Positions 6,947 to 14,703 are shown, counted from the first letter of the stretch. The stretch: 20,166 nucleotides of DNA from Prevotella sp. UBA3757 (GCA_002371715.1 DFGF01000144.1:1-20166), one strand, 5' to 3'. Translations and numbers: made by a program. The notes: a model not told the origin generated them from the sequence alone.

Positions 6947-8179
6947 ATGTTAAAGGGAAAAAAGATTGTACTGGGCATTACGGGCTCGATAGCAGCCTAC
7001 AAGGCGTGCCTGATTATTCGTGGGCTGATAAAGGCCGGAGCCGAAGTGCAGGTGGTCATCACGCCTGCCGGCAAGGAGTTTATCACGCCTATCACACTGT
7101 CGGCACTAACTCAGAAGCCGGTCATCAGCGACTTTTTCTCACAGCGCGACGGTACCTGGCACTCTCACGTGGCACTGGGGCTCTGGGCCGATGCCATGTT
7201 GATTGCCCCCTGCACAGCCTCAACGCTGGGCAAGATGGCCAATGGGGTGGCCGACAACATGCTGATTACCACCTACCTCTCAATGAAAGCCCCCGTATTC
7301 ATTGCACCAGCTATGGATCTTGACATGTATCGCCACCCCAGTACCCAGCAGAACATGGAGCGGCTGAAGAGCTTTGGCAACCAGATCATAGAACCGGCCA
7401 GCGGTTTTCTGGCCTCCGGACTGGAAGGCAAGGGACGCATGGAGGAGCCGGAGAACATTGTAGCGTTTCTCGACAAATGGTTCTCGGAAACAACTCTCAA
7501 CTATCAACTATCAACTCTCAACTCAAAGCGCATTCTCATCACCGCCGGACCGACCTACGAAAAGATTGACCCAGTGCGCTTCATCGGCAACTACAGCAGC
7601 GGGAAAATGGGGTTTGCACTGGCTGAAGAGTGCGCCCGGAGGGGGGCAGAGGTGACGCTCGTGGCGGGGCCTGTTGCCCTGTCAACCACGCATCCAGCCA
7701 TTCACCGCATCAATGTGGAGAGCTGCAGCGAGATGTACGATGCCGCCACTAAGGCGTTCCCCGAGCAGGACGCAGCCATCCTGTGTGCTGCTGTAGCCGA
7801 CTTCCGCCCAGAGCATGCCGCCGAGCAGAAAATCAAGCGTGAGGCCCCTCAGTCTGACGACGGTCTGACGCTCCACCTGGTACCCAATCCTGACATTGCC
7901 GCTGCCCTCGGACGCATGAAGCGCGACGGGCAGGTGCTGGTAGGCTTCGCCCTGGAAACCAATGACGAGGCAGCCAATGCGCAACGCAAGCTGGAGAAGA
8001 AGAACCTGGACTTCATCGTCCTGAATTCTCTACAGAACAAGGGAACCTGCTTCCGTTCTGATGATAATCAGATTAGCATCATTTCACACACAGGCCAGCA
8101 GGACTATGAGCGCAAGCCCAAGCAGGAGGTTGCCGCCGACATCATAGACCAGTTGGCTAACTATTTAAAGACATCATGA
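6947..8179 (+). CDS. coaBC: Bifunctional phosphopantothenoylcysteine decarboxylase / phosphopantothenate-cysteine ligase
   Basis: This 410-residue fusion carries out two consecutive steps of coenzyme A synthesis: ligation of cysteine to 4'-phosphopantothenate (CoaB) and FMN-dependent decarboxylation (CoaC). The CoaC half (about 1-180) shows GSIAAYK near 13-19, the active-site region TWHSH with His74, and PAMDLDMY at 121-128. The CoaB half (about 194-410) shows ITAGPTYEKIDPVRFI, NYSSGKMG at 215-222, AAVADFRP at 281-288 and KIK at 295-297. Two oddities stand out. The segment ASGLEGKGRM (156-165) has Ser157 where the E. coli enzyme has its catalytic Cys158, and residues 182-193 of the interdomain linker are encoded by a heptamer repeat. 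The stop overlaps the next start (ATGA), indicating coupled translation. Confidence 0.95.
   Translation: MLKGKKIVLGITGSIAAYKACLIIRGLIKAGAEVQVVITPAGKEFITPITLSALTQKPVISDFFSQRDGTWHSHVALGLWADAMLIAPCTASTLGKMANGVADNMLITTYLSMKAPVFIAPAMDLDMYRHPSTQQNMERLKSFGNQIIEPASGFLASGLEGKGRMEEPENIVAFLDKWFSETTLNYQLSTLNSKRILITAGPTYEKIDPVRFIGNYSSGKMGFALAEECARRGAEVTLVAGPVALSTTHPAIHRINVESCSEMYDAATKAFPEQDAAILCAAVADFRPEHAAEQKIKREAPQSDDGLTLHLVPNPDIAAALGRMKRDGQVLVGFALETNDEAANAQRKLEKKNLDFIVLNSLQNKGTCFRSDDNQISIISHTGQQDYERKPKQEVAADIIDQLANYLKTS
7491..7525. repeat. Tandem 7-bp repeat inside coaBC
   Basis: Five heptamers, CAACTCT, CAACTAT, CAACTAT, CAACTCT and CAACTCA, lie in the coding strand and encode TLNYQLSTLNS between the CoaC and CoaB domains. 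In this orientation all three frames are free of stops. Gain or loss of one unit would shift the reading frame before the CoaB domain. Confidence 0.9.
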
Positions 8180-8907
8180 AACGAATACTATTGTCATGCT
8201 GCCTCGCCAGCTGTCTGATAGGCGCGAATGCCCAGACAGAACGAGGCAAATGGTCAGTGACACCTATGGCTGGTGTCAACCTTTTATTCAGTGAACCTCT
8301 TGAGACGCTGTGTGGCGTGACAGCTGGTGCCGGCGTCGACTACCAAGTCAGCAAGCGGATAGCCCTGTCGTCAGGGCTGTTCTACTCCTACCAACGCTAT
8401 GGTTTCAAGGACCTCCACCTCCATCTGTCTCAGCCCATTCCAAACGCCATGAATAGCTCCTATTATGACTACTTAGGCGGTTTAAACGAATCGCAAAACA
8501 TTCGCATACGCGACGGTCGTCTGGTCGTTCCGCTCACCGTCAGCGCCTATGTCTGGAAAGGACTTGCCCTGAAGGCTGGTATCCAGGCCAACTTCCGACT
8601 TCACTCAGGAATAGCCGACAAGCATGATGAGACTTCAGCCTATGGCATGACATTACAATATGATGCCGTCAACACAGGTAATGCCATGCATGCCTGCTAC
8701 TTTTCCGTTCCCGTCGCTATTTCCTATGAGTACAGCAAGTTTGTGCTCGACGTCCGCTATATCTTTGGACTACAAAACCTGAGGGCTGATTGGGTATCAG
8801 AAGAGACACCCTATACTATGACTATCGTATCAGAGGGAGAAACCTTTTGGGACAGCCAAAAGGTGAACCAACTCCAGATAACCCTTGGCTACCGGTTAGA
8901 GTTGTAA
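8176..8907 (+). CDS. Probable outer-membrane beta-barrel protein
   Basis: The 243-residue product has a clear type I signal peptide (basic start, hydrophobic core, cleavage after ANA, about residue 19). The mature part consists of alternating hydrophobic and polar stretches with many Tyr, Phe and Gly, such as GVDYQVSKRIALSSGLFYSY, and an end of LQITLGYRLEL. This is the pattern of the small 8-10-stranded barrels common in Bacteroidetes (PorT/OMP_b-brl type). Its start overlaps the coaBC stop by 4 bp (ATGA), so it is translated with coaBC although the functions seem unrelated. No specific function can be assigned, and the barrel is inferred from composition, not from a motif. Confidence 0.75.
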   Translation: MKRILLSCCLASCLIGANAQTERGKWSVTPMAGVNLLFSEPLETLCGVTAGAGVDYQVSKRIALSSGLFYSYQRYGFKDLHLHLSQPIPNAMNSSYYDYLGGLNESQNIRIRDGRLVVPLTVSAYVWKGLALKAGIQANFRLHSGIADKHDETSAYGMTLQYDAVNTGNAMHACYFSVPVAISYEYSKFVLDVRYIFGLQNLRADWVSEETPYTMTIVSEGETFWDSQKVNQLQITLGYRLEL

Positions 8908-8922
8908 ACCGCGAAACAAACG

Positions 8923-9990
8923 TTATTTCCCGCTGTTGAACTTGAGCTTCATGAACACGGGGTAGTGGTCGGAGTAGGTCAGCTCGGTCTTGTAGTACGA
9001 CAATCCCTGCAGGGTCTCGTCGTGGAAGATATAGTCAATACGGGCAGCCTTCTTGCCCCGGTAGGTGGCCGACCAGCCGGAACCACACTCACGGAAACCG
9101 TCGACCATACTGCCCAACAAGGTGTTGTAGACAAAGGAATAAGGCACGTCGTTGAAGTCACCGCAGAGCACGACGGGATACTGAGAGGCACGTACCTCGT
9201 TGGCCACCAGGATTGACTGGCCAGAGCGGAACATCAGGCCCCAAATATAGTTGCCCAGGATGGCTTCCAAGAAGCGGTTACCCTCCACCTCGTAGCCCCG
9301 TCCCTGCAGTTTTGCAGCCTGATGCATGGTGCTGCTGATGCCGGTTGTCTGCAGGTGGACGTTAAAGACGCGCACCCTGTCGCCCTTGACATCAATATCA
9401 GCCCACATGGCACTATTGTTGGTATCGTTAAACAATATCCTACGCGTGTCCTTAATGGGATAGCGGCTATAGATGACCATATCACTGCGACCTACGGCCA
9501 TGTAGGGGAAGTACTCCTTATAACTCTCCGAATTTTTCTTCTCGCCGCTCACCTCGTTATACTCCTGCATGCAGAGCACATCGACGTTCTGACGGCGCAT
9601 CTCGGCCAAGACATCCTGCGCAATGAAACCGGACGTCTCGCGATTAAACATGTAGACGTTATAGGTGGCAATCTTGAGGCCGGGCTGGGCATCAGCATTC
9701 TTGTCGAGAGAACGGAACTGCCAGAGGGTACCGATATAGGGAACACAGCACGCAACGGTGACCACGGGAATCAGCGCCATCAGCCACTTACGACGTATCA
9801 GCCAATAGACAATCATGACGACATTAGCCACAATGAGCAGTGGGAGCGCATAGACCAGCAGGGCACGAGCCGAGTGGCCCACGGGCGTGACATTACCGCC
9901 AAACAATGCTACAAAGGTGAAAATGGTCAGCACAAGCTGCAATGTCAGGAGCATGGCAGCCATGTATTTCAGTACGGCTAATCTTCCCAT
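8923..9990 (-). CDS. Membrane-anchored endonuclease/exonuclease/phosphatase family protein
   Basis: The 355-residue protein starts with three predicted membrane helices (about 10-31, 43-65 and 69-88). An endonuclease/exonuclease/phosphatase domain follows from about 105, with all catalytic positions: Asn111 in TYNVYMF, Glu143 in MQEY, His212 in NVHLQTT, Asp278 and Asn280 in CGDFND, Asp319 in RIDYIF, and the final Asp341-His342 in SDHYPV. Family members cut nucleic acids or remove phosphates from lipids and other small molecules; the substrate cannot be told here. With three helices, the catalytic domain would lie on the opposite side of the membrane from the N-terminus, probably the periplasm, which would favour an envelope or secreted substrate. 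The gene starts 13 nt after the hybrid kinase and is probably cotranscribed with it. Confidence 0.88.
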   Translation of the reverse strand: MGRLAVLKYMAAMLLTLQLVLTIFTFVALFGGNVTPVGHSARALLVYALPLLIVANVVMIVYWLIRRKWLMALIPVVTVACCVPYIGTLWQFRSLDKNADAQPGLKIATYNVYMFNRETSGFIAQDVLAEMRRQNVDVLCMQEYNEVSGEKKNSESYKEYFPYMAVGRSDMVIYSRYPIKDTRRILFNDTNNSAMWADIDVKGDRVRVFNVHLQTTGISSTMHQAAKLQGRGYEVEGNRFLEAILGNYIWGLMFRSGQSILVANEVRASQYPVVLCGDFNDVPYSFVYNTLLGSMVDGFRECGSGWSATYRGKKAARIDYIFHDETLQGLSYYKTELTYSDHYPVFMKLKFNSGK

Positions 9991-10003
9991 TCCGAAAAAG
10001 GTA

Positions 10004-11257
10004 TTACTTGTTATTTACATATTTCTCGACAATATCCAACAGGTCCTCCACCTTGAAAGGCTTGGCCAGGAACATATCACAGCCGGCAGCCTTAGCCTCG
10101 CGTATGTTCTCGTCGAAAGCATAAGCCGACAGGGCTACAACGGGAATGTCATGGTTTACCTCCTTGATGATGCGTGTGGCGTCCAATCCGTTCATGTCCG
10201 GCATTCGGATATCCATCAGTATCAGGTCGGGATGCTCGTCTTCGCAGAACGTCACAGCCTCGATACCGTTACGGGCACGCAGCAACCTGTAGCGCTTTGC
10301 CAGCACGATGCGCACGAGTTCGTAATTAGAGTCTTCGTCCTCGGCCACCAGTATCAGCGGGGCATTAGCGACATTGGTCTTCGTGCTGACGCGGATGGTG
10401 CGCGAGTTAGTCGTGGTGCGTGAGCCTTTCTGCAGTCCACCGATAGTGCCTTCGAAAGGCAGCGTAAAGCGGAACGTGGAGCCCTCGCCCAATTTCGATG
10501 TGACGGTGATGTGGCCGTTCATCTTCTCGACAATGATTTTACAGAGTGCCAGGCCCAGACCGTAACCCTGCTGCTGTTCGGCATCACGCGAAACGTAAGT
10601 CTGGAAGATGTGTTCCAAATCCTCGGGGGCAATACCTGAGCCGGTATCGCTGACGAAGAACTCCACCTCCTGACCGTCGTTTATCAGTCGGTAGCCGTAA
10701 TTGATGCTACCTTTCGAGGTATGTTTCAGCGCATTGCTAATCAGGTTTGAGAACACCTGCGTCAGACGGTTTTGGTCGGTGTTCAGCGTCACCTTCATAT
10801 TGGTCTGCGACCACGACAGGTTCACGGTGTCAGGACAACGGAACTTGAACATCAGCTGGATGCCCTTACACATCTCGTTGAGGTCGGTCATCTGCTTCTT
10901 GATGGCTATCTCGCCAGCTTCTACACGCGAGAGGTCGAGGATTTCATTGATAAGAGCCAACACACGACTGTTATTGCTTTCAATGATTTCCATAAACTTC
11001 ATGCGTTCCTCGGCCGAGTCGGTCTCGGCCATAATACGTGAGAATCCCTCGATGGCATTCAGTGGTGTGCGAATTTCATGACTCATATTGGCCAGAAACA
11101 GAGATTTCATCTTGCTTGCTTTCTCTGCATTCTGAGCCTTAGCCTCGTATTGGGCCAATTTTTTTTTCGCCTCTTCCAGTTCAATTTCCGCAGCGCGCTT
11201 CTTGGTGTTAGCATCTGCTATTTTCTGGAGCAGGACTTCCCGTTCGTCTTGATTCAT
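10004..11257 (-). CDS. Soluble hybrid histidine kinase with C-terminal receiver domain
   Basis: The 417-residue product has no signal peptide, no membrane helix and no recognisable sensor domain. Residues about 5-48 are a charged coiled coil. HisKA follows with phospho-acceptor His60 in SHEIRTPLNAIEG. The ATPase domain shows the N box (NLISNALKHT, 171-180), the G1 box SDTGSGI and the G2 box GYGLGLALCK. A linker of about 30 residues leads to a receiver domain (about 300-415) with Asp307, phospho-acceptor Asp349 in MDIRMPDMNG and Lys399 in AKPF. There is no output domain, so a partner protein must pass on the signal, or the receiver is self-regulating. A consensus promoter lies directly upstream and the gene is followed closely by the membrane phosphoesterase gene. 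Confidence 0.93.
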   Translation of the reverse strand: MNQDEREVLLQKIADANTKKRAAEIELEEAKKKLAQYEAKAQNAEKASKMKSLFLANMSHEIRTPLNAIEGFSRIMAETDSAEERMKFMEIIESNNSRVLALINEILDLSRVEAGEIAIKKQMTDLNEMCKGIQLMFKFRCPDTVNLSWSQTNMKVTLNTDQNRLTQVFSNLISNALKHTSKGSINYGYRLINDGQEVEFFVSDTGSGIAPEDLEHIFQTYVSRDAEQQQGYGLGLALCKIIVEKMNGHITVTSKLGEGSTFRFTLPFEGTIGGLQKGSRTTTNSRTIRVSTKTNVANAPLILVAEDEDSNYELVRIVLAKRYRLLRARNGIEAVTFCEDEHPDLILMDIRMPDMNGLDATRIIKEVNHDIPVVALSAYAFDENIREAKAAGCDMFLAKPFKVEDLLDIVEKYVNNK

Positions 11258-11283
11258 CTTTACTTTGCGTATATAAATCGTTG

Positions 11284-11313
11284 CAAAGATACAACAAAAA
11301 TTTTATATACAAA
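11284..11313 (-). promoter_or_regulatory. Promoter of the hybrid kinase / phosphoesterase pair
   Basis: On the minus strand TTTG (11310-11313), 18 nt, then TATCTTTG (11284-11291) match the Bacteroidetes consensus. The kinase ATG lies about 27 nt beyond the -7 box. It separates this pair from the upstream glycosyltransferase gene, although readthrough is possible because no strong terminator is seen. Confidence 0.7.
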
Positions 11314-11330
11314 AAAAATCCGTCACTTTT

Positions 11331-12518
11331 TTATCCTCTTTTTGCTTTTTCCCATGTTCCCCCACCCCGATGGCTGTAGAGATAGGGTATTCCTGCAAAC
11401 ACATTCATATTCATAAACAGGAAATAGTATGGGACATAGAGCAGGCGGCTCCGGCGTCCATGACGCTCCAGCAGGTAACCGCCAAGTGCTGCAGCATAGA
11501 AGACGATCTGCAACAGCCACAGAATATTGTATATGGTGCCAGCTTTCATCACGACCAGGACCACATTAAGGGGTATGAGTGCCATGAGGGCAACGGGTGT
11601 GATGCTCCAGCGCAGCACACGATGACTCACGAACTGGAAGGCTACGACGGCATTGCGGAAGGGGTTCATCATCCGTCTGAGCCACCAGCTGCTCTGCAGT
11701 CCGCCCGCAGCAATACGCCGCTTGCGCTTGGACTCTTCGCCCAGGTCGGCAGAGCCGTATTCCATAGCGTAGGCATCGTGCGTATAGGCTATCCGATAGC
11801 CACGGTCAACCATATCCATCGACATCACAAAGTCATCGAGCAAGGCATTTTCGGGCATGGGTCTGTAGAGGGCCGTACGTATGGCATTCAACTCTCCAGC
11901 GGCGCCCATCGCACTATAGAGCTCGCTGTCCAGCTGTTTCAGTGCACTTTCGTAGCGCCAATACAGCCCTTCGCCTTCAGCAGCGACCTGACCGTCCTGA
12001 CGGGCCAAGACCCGCTTCTCGCCAGCTACGCAAGCCACCTTCTGGTCCTGCATCAGCCGTACTATCTCCCGGATAGCTCCTGCATTCACCATCGTGTTGG
12101 CGTCAGTCATCACGGTGATGGGGCTCTGGACGAGCGAGAGTCCATGATTCAGGGCCGCCGTCTTGCCCTTTCGTTCGGGGGTGAATATCACCTCCACGTC
12201 AGCGTAAGCCTTGAGTCTGTCGTTCGTCTGGTCGGTAGAGCCGTCGGTCACCCACGTTATGTGCAGCTTGTCCTTGGGGTAATCCAGTTGGCGGATGTCC
12301 TTCATCTTCATGTCTACAACGTCCTGTTCGTTATAGGCACACACCATGAAGGTCACGTCAGGCAGTTCAGCGTCGTCGACGGGCAAGGCCGTGAGGACGA
12401 CCTTGCCCGCCACGATGCGTTTCACTCTGACCAGAAGCCACAGCAGCATGCCATATCCCAGATAGGTATAAAAAACGAGGAATGCGCATATCCAGAATGC
12501 TGTCTTCAGTGCTACCAT
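11331..12518 (-). CDS. Membrane family 2 glycosyltransferase
   Basis: The 395-residue protein begins with a membrane helix (about 8-31). A GT-A glycosyltransferase domain follows, with VCAYNEQD (59-66), TDGSTDQT carrying Asp92, the metal-binding TDANT with Asp139, the acidic LLDDFV with Asp228-Asp229, and a basic stretch KRKRRIAAGGLQ in the place of the Q/RxxRW motif. Three further helices follow (about 302-323, 328-349 and 358-378), and the chain ends in SHRGGGTWEKAKRG. This plan is that of processive or polyprenyl-linked GT2 enzymes that build surface polysaccharide at the inner membrane. The sugar donor cannot be read from the sequence. It lies 47 nt after the RNase G/E gene, away from any larger polysaccharide cluster; the GDP-fucose operon is about 2.4 kb beyond. 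Confidence 0.92.
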   Translation of the reverse strand: MVALKTAFWICAFLVFYTYLGYGMLLWLLVRVKRIVAGKVVLTALPVDDAELPDVTFMVCAYNEQDVVDMKMKDIRQLDYPKDKLHITWVTDGSTDQTNDRLKAYADVEVIFTPERKGKTAALNHGLSLVQSPITVMTDANTMVNAGAIREIVRLMQDQKVACVAGEKRVLARQDGQVAAEGEGLYWRYESALKQLDSELYSAMGAAGELNAIRTALYRPMPENALLDDFVMSMDMVDRGYRIAYTHDAYAMEYGSADLGEESKRKRRIAAGGLQSSWWLRRMMNPFRNAVVAFQFVSHRVLRWSITPVALMALIPLNVVLVVMKAGTIYNILWLLQIVFYAAALGGYLLERHGRRSRLLYVPYYFLFMNMNVFAGIPYLYSHRGGGTWEKAKRG

Positions 12519-12540
12519 AGCCTGTCATTTTATCCACTTC

Positions 12541-12554
12541 TTACGTTTTCTCCT
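12541..12554. repeat. 14-bp repeat, copy 1 (leader of the glycosyltransferase gene)
   Basis: TTACGTTTTCTCCT on the plus strand, identical to 14183-14196. On the transcribed strand it reads AGGAGAAAACGTAA and lies 22 nt before the glycosyltransferase start. The AGGAG looks like a Shine-Dalgarno sequence but is too far from the ATG to act as one directly. Confidence 0.6.
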
Positions 12555-12565
12555 CTCAGCGGCTC

Positions 12566-14146
12566 TCAGTCGTTGGACTCATGTTCCTCCTGCATATCGA
12601 TGAACTGCTGGTTCTTGTCGTAGAACTCGTATTGCAGGAAAGCCAGTTTCTGAGAGGGCACGACGTGAACACCCATGCCGTACTTCATCTGCCACTGGCG
12701 CTTGAGCGACCAGAGGCCCTGATTGATGTAAGCGGCTACATACGGGTGAACATGCAAGAAGAATCGGCGAATGCCAATCTTGTTGACCAGCCGGTCAATT
12801 TTGCTCTCAAGTTGGTCTGTAAACAGTATTGACGACTTGATTTTGCCCTTGCCGAAGCATGTGGGGCAGGTTTCCTCTACGTTGACGTCCATGGCCGGCC
12901 GGACGCGCTGACGCGTAATCTGCATCAGTCCGAACTTCGACAGCGGCAGGATGTTGTGGCGCGCTCTGTCTTTCTGCATGTTCTTGCACATGCGTTCATA
13001 GAGCATCTGTCGGTCTTCGGCCAGGTTCATATCGATGAAGTCCACCACGATGATGCCGCCCATATCGCGTAGTCGCAGCTGGCGTGCCAGCTCATCGGCA
13101 GCACCGAGGTTCACCTCCAGCGCATTAGCTTCCTGTCCGTTTTCTGAGCGAGTGCGGTTCCCCGAATTGACGTCGACCACGTGCATAGCTTCCGTCTGCT
13201 GGATGATGAGGTAAGCGCCGCGCTTATAATTCACCGTTTTTCCGAAGCTCGACTTGAGCTGCTTGGTGACGTTGAAGTTGTCGAAAATGGGCACCGTACC
13301 GGTATATCTCTTGACGATGTCCTTCTTTTCGGGCGCTATCAGTCCCACATAGTCCCTCACCTGGTTGAAAATGTCGTCGTCGTTGACGTAGATGCCGTCG
13401 TACGTCGGGTCGAACACGTCACGCAGCAGGGCCACTGCCCTGCCCGTCTCCTCAAAGCACAGCTGTGGCGTCTTGGCAGCCTTCTGCGCCCTGCTGATGG
13501 TGTCTTCCCATCGCTTCACGAGCACCTTCATCTCTGCGTCAAGCTCAGCCACGCGCTTGCCCTCGGCCGATGTGCGCACGATGACGCCGAAGTTCTTGGG
13601 CCGTATGCTTTGGACGAGCTGTTTCAATCGGGTGCGTTCCTCGCCTTTTTTGATTTTAGAGGATACCGAAACCTTATCGCCAAAGGGCATCAGCACCATG
13701 TAGCGGCCGGCAAAGCTGAGTTCGCAGCTCAGTCGCGGGCCCTTGGTATTGATGGGCTCCTTCACCACCTGGACCAGTATTTCCTGTCCTTGCTTCAGCG
13801 TGTTCTGCACGCTGCCCTCCTTTGGCAGGTCAGGCAGTCTGGTGGCTTTGGAGATGGGATAGAGTTTCCGTCTGTCGCTTTGTACTTGTTTCAGATACTT
13901 TTCGTAAGAGCTGTATTGTGTACCGAGGTCAAGATAGTGCAGGAAGGCATCACGCTCAGACCCCACTTCAACGAAGCAGGCGTTCAGTCCGGGCATGAGC
14001 TTGCGCACACGTCCCAGATAGATGTTGCCTACGGAGTAGCTGGCCTCTTCCCGTTTCTCGTTCTGGTATTCCACCAGGTTCTTGTCTTCGAGCAGGGCTA
14101 TCGATATCTCTTTCGGCTGAACATCGATGATTACTTCACTTGTCAT
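12566..14146 (-). CDS. rng: Ribonuclease E/G family protein
   Basis: The 526-residue product is an RNase G-sized endoribonuclease that cuts single-stranded AU-rich RNA in rRNA maturation and mRNA decay. It has an S1-like RNA-binding region (about 37-130; VGNIYLGRVRKLMPGLNACFVEVG), the 5'-sensor/RNase H-like core, and the two metal-binding aspartates Asp325 (VVDVNSGN) and Asp369 (VVDFIDM), spaced as in E. coli RNase E (Asp303 and Asp346). The zinc link CPTCFGKG (Cys427, Cys430) joins subunits into dimers. The long C-terminal scaffold of RNase E is absent. Gene order HU, small basic ribosomal-type protein, RNase G is consistent with a translation/RNA cluster. The start at 14146 keeps the complete N-terminal fold. 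Confidence 0.95.
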   Translation of the reverse strand: MTSEVIIDVQPKEISIALLEDKNLVEYQNEKREEASYSVGNIYLGRVRKLMPGLNACFVEVGSERDAFLHYLDLGTQYSSYEKYLKQVQSDRRKLYPISKATRLPDLPKEGSVQNTLKQGQEILVQVVKEPINTKGPRLSCELSFAGRYMVLMPFGDKVSVSSKIKKGEERTRLKQLVQSIRPKNFGVIVRTSAEGKRVAELDAEMKVLVKRWEDTISRAQKAAKTPQLCFEETGRAVALLRDVFDPTYDGIYVNDDDIFNQVRDYVGLIAPEKKDIVKRYTGTVPIFDNFNVTKQLKSSFGKTVNYKRGAYLIIQQTEAMHVVDVNSGNRTRSENGQEANALEVNLGAADELARQLRLRDMGGIIVVDFIDMNLAEDRQMLYERMCKNMQKDRARHNILPLSKFGLMQITRQRVRPAMDVNVEETCPTCFGKGKIKSSILFTDQLESKIDRLVNKIGIRRFFLHVHPYVAAYINQGLWSLKRQWQMKYGMGVHVVPSQKLAFLQYEFYDKNQQFIDMQEEHESND

Positions 14147-14151
14147 TGAAT

Positions 14152-14197
14152 TCTTAACTTTTCAGTTGTCACTCTTAGCGTTTTACGTTTTCTCCTA
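14152..14197. repeat. Degenerate 7-bp-phased sequence upstream of rng, containing 14-bp repeat copy 2
   Basis: The spacer can be cut into weakly similar heptamers (ACTTTTC, AGTTGTC, ACTCTTA, GCGTTTT, ACGTTTT). It includes TTACGTTTTCTCCT at 14183-14196, the same 14-mer as at 12541-12554. The heptamer phasing is much less regular than in the other arrays and may be partly chance. Confidence 0.4.
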
Positions 14198-14284
14198 AAC
14201 ATGGAAAGGGAGCGCCCCGGCTTTGTTTCCTTGCCGATTGCACCCCTTTCATACATTTCTTTTTTCTGTTTTGCCACTCAGAGC

Positions 14285-14374
14285 TTACTTGCTCTTATGA
14301 CGATTCTTGCGCAGTCTCTTCTTACGCTTGTGGGTAGCCATCTTGTGGCCCTTCTTCTTTTTTCCGTTTGGCAT
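14285..14374 (-). CDS. 29-residue basic protein of AURKAIP1/COX24 (mS38-like) type
   Basis: A short open frame on the minus strand runs from ATG at 14374 to TAA at 14285 and encodes 29 residues: it begins MPNGKKKKGHKMATHKRKK and ends RLRKNRHKSK. About half the residues are Lys, Arg or His. The pattern K(M/V)xTHKRKKRxRKNRHK is what I know as the AURKAIP1/COX24 C-terminal domain, related to the mitoribosomal protein mS38; such proteins are annotated across Bacteroidetes and are thought to sit in the ribosome on rRNA. It lies 53 nt after HU and 138 nt before the RNase G gene on the same strand. The gene is well supported by its sequence; the ribosomal role is inferred from family knowledge. Confidence 0.88.
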   Translation of the reverse strand: MPNGKKKKGHKMATHKRKKRLRKNRHKSK

Positions 14375-14427
14375 AATGTTAAATTATTAATATGATTGTT
14401 TGAATGTTTTTTTATCACGTATGTTCA

Positions 14428-14703
14428 TCACTTCATTTTCTCAATAAAGCTCTTGGCAGGCTTAAAATGAGGAATGTCGTGGGCATCAATCACCATGGTA
14501 GTGTTTTTCGAAATATTACGGGCTGTCTTCTTGGCGCGGTGCTTGACGGTAAACGTGCCGAAACCACGCAGGTAGACATTCTCTTTATGATCGGCCATGC
14601 AGACGCGGATTTCTTCCATAAAAGCCTCTACCGTTGCTGCAACATCCTTTTTAGGGAGACCGGTATCTCCAGCAATTTTGTTTATAATTTCTGCTTTTGT
14701 CAT
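14428..14703 (-). CDS. HU/IHF-family DNA-binding protein
   Basis: The 91-residue product is a histone-like protein that bends and compacts DNA as a dimer. It has the helical N-terminal half (TKAEIINKIA, then KKDVAATVEAFMEEI), the turn LRGFGTFTVKHRAKKTARN and the C-terminal FKPAKSFIEKM. The arm tip reads RNISKN rather than the usual RNPQTG, so the intercalating proline of classical HU is missing; this variant is, as far as I recall, common in Bacteroidetes. A promoter lies directly upstream, and the small ribosomal-type protein and RNase G gene follow on the same strand. HU and IHF subunits cannot be separated on sequence alone here. Confidence 0.95.
   Translation of the reverse strand: MTKAEIINKIAGDTGLPKKDVAATVEAFMEEIRVCMADHKENVYLRGFGTFTVKHRAKKTARNISKNTTMVIDAHDIPHFKPAKSFIEKMK

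Noticed and set aside
11310..11335. A-run and T-run after the glycosyltransferase stop as a rho-independent terminator
   Set aside because: The stem would be purely A/T with a mismatch, and the same bases supply the -33 element of the kinase promoter.
13181..14149. Long plus-strand open frame of 322 codons opposite rng
   Set aside because: It is the antisense shadow of a clearly conserved RNase G gene; its product has no recognisable motif. The same applies to the long frames at 11370-12623, 15158-16243 and 17129-18115.
14204..14250. Inverted repeat GAAAGGG ... CCCTTTC with an inner CGGC/GCCG pair between the 29-residue gene and rng
   Set aside because: The arms are 7 bp with a long loop and no T-run on the transcribed strand; too weak to call a terminator.
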